The notes beneath the pieces were generated by a model that had not been told where the DNA came from, made no database searches, and saw only the letters and a list, made by a program, of their open reading frames with translations. From NCBI GenBank assembly GCA_934130265.1, contig CAKOYC010000030.1:1-9708 (forward strand): a stretch of 9,708 bases of DNA, read 5' to 3'. Position 1 is the stretch's first letter. Each line of letters opens with the position of its first letter. The position numbers and the translations under genes are program-made. This document shows positions 6,684-9,708 of this stretch, in pieces. Source of the DNA: an uncultured Bacilli bacterium. Its GTDB lineage: Bacteria > Bacillota_I > Bacilli_A > RF39 > UBA660.

Positions 6684-7422
6684 GCGTTGTATTAGTTTGT
6701 GTAGTTGTACTTTGATTAGGCTCAGTAGTTGTTGTCTCATCAGTAGTAGAGCTATCTTTATTATCAGTAGCAGTATTATCTCCTGTTGATAAGATATTAT
6801 TTTCTTGATCCTCTGTTACTGTAATATTAGCTGTATAAATACTATTATTAAAAGTTACTGTATATTGATAAGTTCCAGGTTTATTAATATCAACTTCAGA
6901 AAAATTGAATTTTAATAAAGCTTTAACTTCATCTGTTAAAGGACTAGGTTCAGTAATATAATCAGCTGGATTAGTTGATAGACTAGTTCCTTTCTTGATA
7001 GTAAATGACTTAATTGATATAGTATCAACTTGATTAGTAGGAGCTACCTTTTCAATTACTTTTATAGTACCTTCAAACTCTTTCTTTTTATAATAAACTT
7101 TATATTTATAAGTACCAACTTCTTTAACATTAACACTACTAGTGTCAAGTTTCAAATTAGCTAATACTTCATCACTAACCGTTTCATCTAAATAATCGGC
7201 TATTTTAATACTAAGTGGTGTATTAGTTTCAATCTCAAAGTTTTTAAGCTTTATACTAAAATCAGCTTTCTCATTATCTTGCATTTTCTGTGATACCACT
7301 AGTGCAATAGTCTGATTATTATTCTCTTGATCTAACTTGGAATAAAGGCATCCACATGAGATACAAAGTATTCCTAATAGGGTAAAAGAAGAAACGACTA
7401 TTAAACGGACTTTCTTATCCAT
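6673..7422 (-). CDS. Membrane-anchored surface protein with two Ig-like repeats
   Basis: The product is 249 aa. Residues 2-5 are basic and 7-28 form a hydrophobic segment, a signal anchor or signal peptide with Cys at 20, 23 and 25. A strict lipobox is not present, though C-I-S-C at 20-23 is a relaxed fit, so a lipoprotein is possible. Two tandem repeats of about 68 residues follow (about 57-124 and 136-204). Each has F-x-I-x-x-(N/G)-T-x-L-S early, A-D-Y in the middle, D-E-V then L-K-(L/F), and a closing G-T-Y-x-Y-x-V strand, which fits bacterial Ig-like surface modules. Residues 211-249 form a Thr/Ser/Asn/Gln-rich tail ending K-P, with no LPXTG motif. The protein should sit outside the membrane with the tail reaching into or through the wall. 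AAGGTGG (complement of 7431-7437) precedes the ATG by 8 bases. I do not recognise a specific function. Confidence 0.8.
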   Translation of the reverse strand: MDKKVRLIVVSSFTLLGILCISCGCLYSKLDQENNNQTIALVVSQKMQDNEKADFSIKLKNFEIETNTPLSIKIADYLDETVSDEVLANLKLDTSSVNVKEVGTYKYKVYYKKKEFEGTIKVIEKVAPTNQVDTISIKSFTIKKGTSLSTNPADYITEPSPLTDEVKALLKFNFSEVDINKPGTYQYTVTFNNSIYTANITVTEDQENNILSTGDNTATDNKDSSTTDETTTTEPNQSTTTQTNTTQKP

Positions 7423-7452
7423 TTATAATCCCACCTTTTCTATCTTATTTAC

Positions 7453-7481
7453 ATTATATGATAGATTTTTTTCTGTGGCAA
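7453..7481 (-). promoter_or_regulatory. Promoter of the Ig-repeat protein gene
   Basis: On the minus strand TTGCCA (complement of 7476-7481, 5 of 6) and a perfect TATAAT (complement of 7453-7458) are 17 bases apart. Transcription would start near 7446, about 24 bases before the ATG. The -35 lies 2 bases beyond the T-tract of the upstream radical SAM terminator, so this gene is an independent unit with a strong constitutive-looking promoter. Confidence 0.85.
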
Positions 7482-7483
7482 GT

Positions 7484-7511
7484 AAAAAATCTAATTCTTT
7501 TTGGAATTAGA
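7484..7511 (-). terminator. Rho-independent terminator of the radical SAM gene
   Basis: On the minus strand an 8-bp perfect stem (7511-7504 with 7497-7490) and a 6-base loop are followed by six T residues (complement of 7484-7489). The gene's TAA stop (complement of 7507-7509) is inside the stem. Confidence 0.85.
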
Positions 7512-8442
7512 CATTGTCACCTTGATAGATATTATCTTTTACCATCTTCTTATCTATCTCGTTTAAAACTTCAAATTTCTTTAAAAGCCAAGTTGGTTCT
7601 ATTAAATCTTCCTTTTTAGGGTCCCCAGTTATTCTATGAATTACTATCTCTTTTCTTAAACAAGTTAATTGTTTTACGGTGATATTTACATATTCATCTC
7701 TAGTTAGTACTTTGAAAGGATGATTTTTATACATTATCTCAAGTGGAGTATCTTTTAGAATATGAAGCATATGTATTTTTATTCCTTGAATATCAAGTTT
7801 GTTTAAATACTTAACGGTGTTTAACATATTTTCTTCTGTTTCATAAGGTAATCCATTTATAATGTGCACAACTACATTGATATTTCTAGCTCTTAATTTT
7901 TTTACCATGGATTCAAATTCTTCAACAGTTTCGCCTCTATTAATTAATTTTAGAGTCTCCTTCTTACTAGATTGCAATCCAAGCTCTACTTGTAAATAAC
8001 ATCTTTTACTAATTGACTCTAAGTAATCAAGACATGAATCACTTATAGAATCACTTCTAGTAGCAATAGCTAGTCCTACACAATCTTTATTATTTATAAA
8101 TGGTTCAAAATATCTCTTTAAAGTATCAACATCAGCATAAGTATTAGTTCTAGCTTGAAAGTAAGCGATAAATTTAGCATTAGGCCACTTGTTTTGCATC
8201 ATCTTTTTACCTTTGATAAATTGCATCATTAAACTATCGTTTATATTACCGGCAAAGTCACCACTACCAGACTTAGAACAAAAAATGCAACCACCATAAC
8301 TCTTTGTACCATCAATATTAGGACAAGAAAAGTTAGCATTTAAACTAACTTTAGCAATCTTACAACCAAACTTATGTTGATAAAAATAAGTTAAAGTATG
8401 ATACCTTTTATTATCAATAGTATAAGGAAAATTATTCACCAT
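7507..8442 (-). CDS. ytqA: Radical SAM protein, TIGR01212 family (YtqA/YhcC)
   Basis: This is a 311-aa cytosolic iron-sulfur enzyme expected to cleave S-adenosylmethionine to a 5'-deoxyadenosyl radical. It shows the family's unusual cluster motif C40-x11-C52-x2-C55 within CPNIDGTKSYGGCIFC, instead of the common CxxxCxxC. This is followed by GSGDFAG (59-65), YFQARTNTYA (94-103), ELGLQS (153-158), H-I-I-N-G-L-P-Y-E (193-201) and the C-terminal HRITGD (269-274). The N-terminus (F-x-Y-x-x-x-N-K-R-Y-H-T) is also typical. From memory, the B. subtilis homologue YtqA has been proposed to act in tRNA wobble-uridine side-chain modification (name MnmL); I could not check this. The ATG at 8442 is preferred over a GTG at 8451 because GGGTG stands 6 bases upstream of it and the family usually starts there. 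It overlaps the patatin gene end by 11 bases and is probably co-transcribed. The usual ytqB partner is not adjacent. Confidence 0.92.
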   Translation of the reverse strand: MVNNFPYTIDNKRYHTLTYFYQHKFGCKIAKVSLNANFSCPNIDGTKSYGGCIFCSKSGSGDFAGNINDSLMMQFIKGKKMMQNKWPNAKFIAYFQARTNTYADVDTLKRYFEPFINNKDCVGLAIATRSDSISDSCLDYLESISKRCYLQVELGLQSSKKETLKLINRGETVEEFESMVKKLRARNINVVVHIINGLPYETEENMLNTVKYLNKLDIQGIKIHMLHILKDTPLEIMYKNHPFKVLTRDEYVNITVKQLTCLRKEIVIHRITGDPKKEDLIEPTWLLKKFEVLNEIDKKMVKDNIYQGDNV

Positions 8443-9589
8443 AATTAACACCCATATAAGATAGTAGTAAAGCTTGTTTATAATTATTAGAAAAGAAAAT
8501 ACTAAGAGCTTTATTTTCTCTCTTTTTACTAGTTATATTTCTTAAGAAGAATAATGTTATTAGTTTAGAGTTAACAGCTTTAGATATTTTTTTACTTTTG
8601 ATTTGTTTTTCAATTTCCTTAGTTATCTTTTCACAAGATTTAGCTTTATCTTTTATTATTCTAAAATAATCATCTAAGTAATAAATTAAGTCTTCTTGTA
8701 ATTTAAATTCTTTACCTATATCTTCAATTAGTTTTAATAATTGCTTTTTTGTTAGATTAGTACCTAATAGCTTAGAAAGTTCATTTTTGTTCTTTTCGTA
8801 GAACTTAGAAATTTCATCTTTTCTAAAAGTAAAGTAATCACCATCTAATCTCTTAAAGGCTTTCATTGTATCATTATAACCAAAATTCATATTTATCTTG
8901 GCTTGTTTACTATTAAAATCTAAAAAGAAAGATATCTTATTCTTTGGTTTAATATAAGTTGTTTTTATATTTCCTTTTGGTAGTTTCTTTAATCCAGGTG
9001 CTCTAAGGTCAACAATTATAGCTTCAGTAGCACCTAACTCTATAGCAAGATTTACTGGTAAATTGTCATAAAAACCACCATCTATATACTTATCACCATC
9101 TATATCTTTCATTTGAAAAGCTGGATAACAAGTAGCAGATGCCATTAGATAATCGACTAGTTTATCTTTTGATATGTCTTTCTTAGAAATAACTAATGGT
9201 TTCTTAGTAGAAAAATTATAAGTGATTAAGCCATAATCAATATCTGATTTATAAAACCTTTTCATATTAATCCCTTTTCTAATAATATTTTCTATTTTTT
9301 TTATATCCATACCACCGTTTTTAAGAAAATTATCACCATAAAGCCTTAAGATGTCTTTTTTAGTATCACTCTTTGGCTGTTGTTCAAATAAATATTCAAG
9401 ACTTAACTTATGCCAAATATATAAAGCCTTTAAGTATGTTTTTTGAGTCATTAAAGCCCCATTTAGAGCCCCAATAGATGTACCTGTTACAATATCATAT
9501 TTAATATGTAATCTTCTAAGAGCTTTCCAAACTCCTATTTCATAACTACCTTTACTACCTCCACCAGATAGTACTACTGCTCGTTTCAT
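8432..9589 (-). CDS. Patatin-like phospholipase (RssA/YlbK type) with long C-terminal extension
   Basis: The product is 385 aa with no signal peptide, so probably cytosolic or membrane-peripheral. Patatin proteins are serine lipid acyl hydrolases using a Ser-Asp dyad. All elements are present: oxyanion loop SGGGSKG (8-14), nucleophile motif GTSIG (36-40, Ser38) and DGG (170-172, Asp170) followed by N-L-P-V. The catalytic part ends near residue 215. The remaining 170 residues are lysine-rich and helical, more than in minimal bacterial patatins of about 260-300 aa, and I recognise no domain in them. The ATG at 9589 is chosen because it follows GGGAGAGG and gives the family's M-K-R-A-V-V-L-S-G-G-G start; an ATG 31 codons further out would lie upstream of the promoter. 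It is the first gene of a two-gene unit with the radical SAM gene. Substrate unknown; membrane phospholipid is likely by family. Confidence 0.9.
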   Translation of the reverse strand: MKRAVVLSGGGSKGSYEIGVWKALRRLHIKYDIVTGTSIGALNGALMTQKTYLKALYIWHKLSLEYLFEQQPKSDTKKDILRLYGDNFLKNGGMDIKKIENIIRKGINMKRFYKSDIDYGLITYNFSTKKPLVISKKDISKDKLVDYLMASATCYPAFQMKDIDGDKYIDGGFYDNLPVNLAIELGATEAIIVDLRAPGLKKLPKGNIKTTYIKPKNKISFFLDFNSKQAKINMNFGYNDTMKAFKRLDGDYFTFRKDEISKFYEKNKNELSKLLGTNLTKKQLLKLIEDIGKEFKLQEDLIYYLDDYFRIIKDKAKSCEKITKEIEKQIKSKKISKAVNSKLITLFFLRNITSKKRENKALSIFFSNNYKQALLLSYMGVNYGE

Positions 9590-9592
9590 AAA

Positions 9593-9600
9593 CCTCTCCC
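9593..9600 (-). promoter_or_regulatory. Ribosome binding site that fixes the patatin gene start
   Basis: On the minus strand GGGAGAGG lies 3 bases before the ATG at 9589, with its GGGAG core 6 bases away. No comparable site precedes the upstream in-frame ATG at 9682. Confidence 0.75.
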
Positions 9601-9616
9601 TTTCAAATTTGACTAT

Positions 9617-9645
9617 ATTGTAGCATATTTTCTTTAGAAAATCTA
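9617..9645 (-). promoter_or_regulatory. Extended -10 promoter of the patatin-radical SAM unit
   Basis: On the minus strand TACAAT (complement of 9617-9622) is preceded by TG at the extended -10 position (TGCTACAAT). The -35 at 17 bases is weak (TAGATT, complement of 9640-9645), as is common for extended -10 promoters. Transcription would start near 9610, about 20 bases before the ATG. Confidence 0.65.
9627..9642. repeat. Inverted repeat in the patatin promoter spacer (possible operator)
   Basis: ATTTTCT (9627-9633), TT, then AGAAAAT (9636-9642) form perfect 7-base arms that fill most of the space between the -10 and -35 hexamers of the patatin promoter. A repressor bound here would block the promoter. 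The arms are AT-rich, so a chance match is possible, and I recognise no known operator. Confidence 0.35.
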
Positions 9646-9708
9646 TTGTAACCAAAAGTACATTATGATAAACTATGAACAAAGGTAGACATCTGGTAAT
9701 ATGTCAAG
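9646..9708. other. Right-edge intergenic DNA without a recognised gene
   Basis: No reading frame with a ribosome binding site is evident. The DNA holds a small inverted repeat, GACAT (9688-9692) and ATGTC (9701-9705) with an 8-base loop and no T-tract. A TTGACA on the minus strand (complement of 9702-9707) has no -10 at the right distance. What lies beyond the edge cannot be judged. Confidence 0.4.

Noticed and set aside
9590..9682. 31-codon N-terminal extension of the patatin-like protein
   Set aside because: It covers the promoter and ribosome binding site; patatins of this type begin just before the GGGxxG loop.
9688..9705. GACAT/ATGTC inverted repeat at the right edge as a terminator or operator
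   Set aside because: Arms are only 5 bases, the loop is 8 bases, there is no T-tract, and the context is cut by the window edge.
1..9708. Mobile element, CRISPR array, tRNA, rRNA or riboswitch
   Set aside because: No transposase or integrase-like protein, no spaced direct repeats and no cloverleaf-like stretch are seen; leaders are too short for riboswitches.

Overview
The window reads as chromosomal DNA of a low-GC (roughly 30% by eye) Gram-positive bacterium of the Bacilli / walled Mollicutes-relative type. The evidence is a CIRCE operator, sigma-A-like promoters, Shine-Dalgarno sites based on the GGTGAT half of the anti-SD complement, and three cell-wall genes (two FemAB-like transferases and a MurJ flippase). 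There is also a Cse60-like small protein and a ClpB without its N-terminal domain, a form I associate with mycoplasma-type ClpB. Tryptophan is read from TGG, no reading frame contains an in-frame TGA, and none of the visible genes ends in TGA. I cannot name the species. An uncultured gut Bacilli lineage such as RF39 or Erysipelotrichales relatives is an inference.

Layout, left to right. Bases 2-49 look like the last codons of an upstream + strand gene whose stop codon lies inside a CIRCE element (46-72). CIRCE overlaps a near-consensus promoter (59-87) for clpB (113-2224, +), which ends in an intrinsic terminator. A 60-codon Cse60-like gene (2302-2484, +) follows and overlaps tail-to-tail by 26 bases with a FemAB-like gene (2459-3718, -). 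That gene is divergent from murJ (3806-5458, +), with promoters facing apart in an 87-base gap. murJ is coupled by a TAATG stop/start overlap to a second FemAB-like gene (5458-6666, +). A hairpin that contains two opposing stop codons separates it from a membrane-anchored protein with two Ig-like repeats (6673-7422, -), which has its own strong promoter. A TIGR01212-family radical SAM gene (7507-8442, -) lies next, and its start overlaps the end of a patatin-like phospholipase gene (8432-9589, -). The last 120 bases hold the patatin promoter and a dyad.

The most coherent functional unit is the centre. A putative lipid II flippase is bracketed by two different FemAB-type transferases, which in known relatives add amino acids to the lipid II stem peptide from aminoacyl-tRNA. 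This suggests a local module for building and exporting branched lipid II. clpB is a heat-shock chaperone gene under HrcA control. The patatin and radical SAM genes probably share a transcript. Gene packing is tight: stop codons sit inside terminator stems and inside the CIRCE element. I see no mobile element, CRISPR array, tRNA or rRNA, and no gene-free stretch longer than about 120 bases. I found no clearly undescribed system; the flippase/transferase cluster and the Ig-repeat protein are the parts most worth following.
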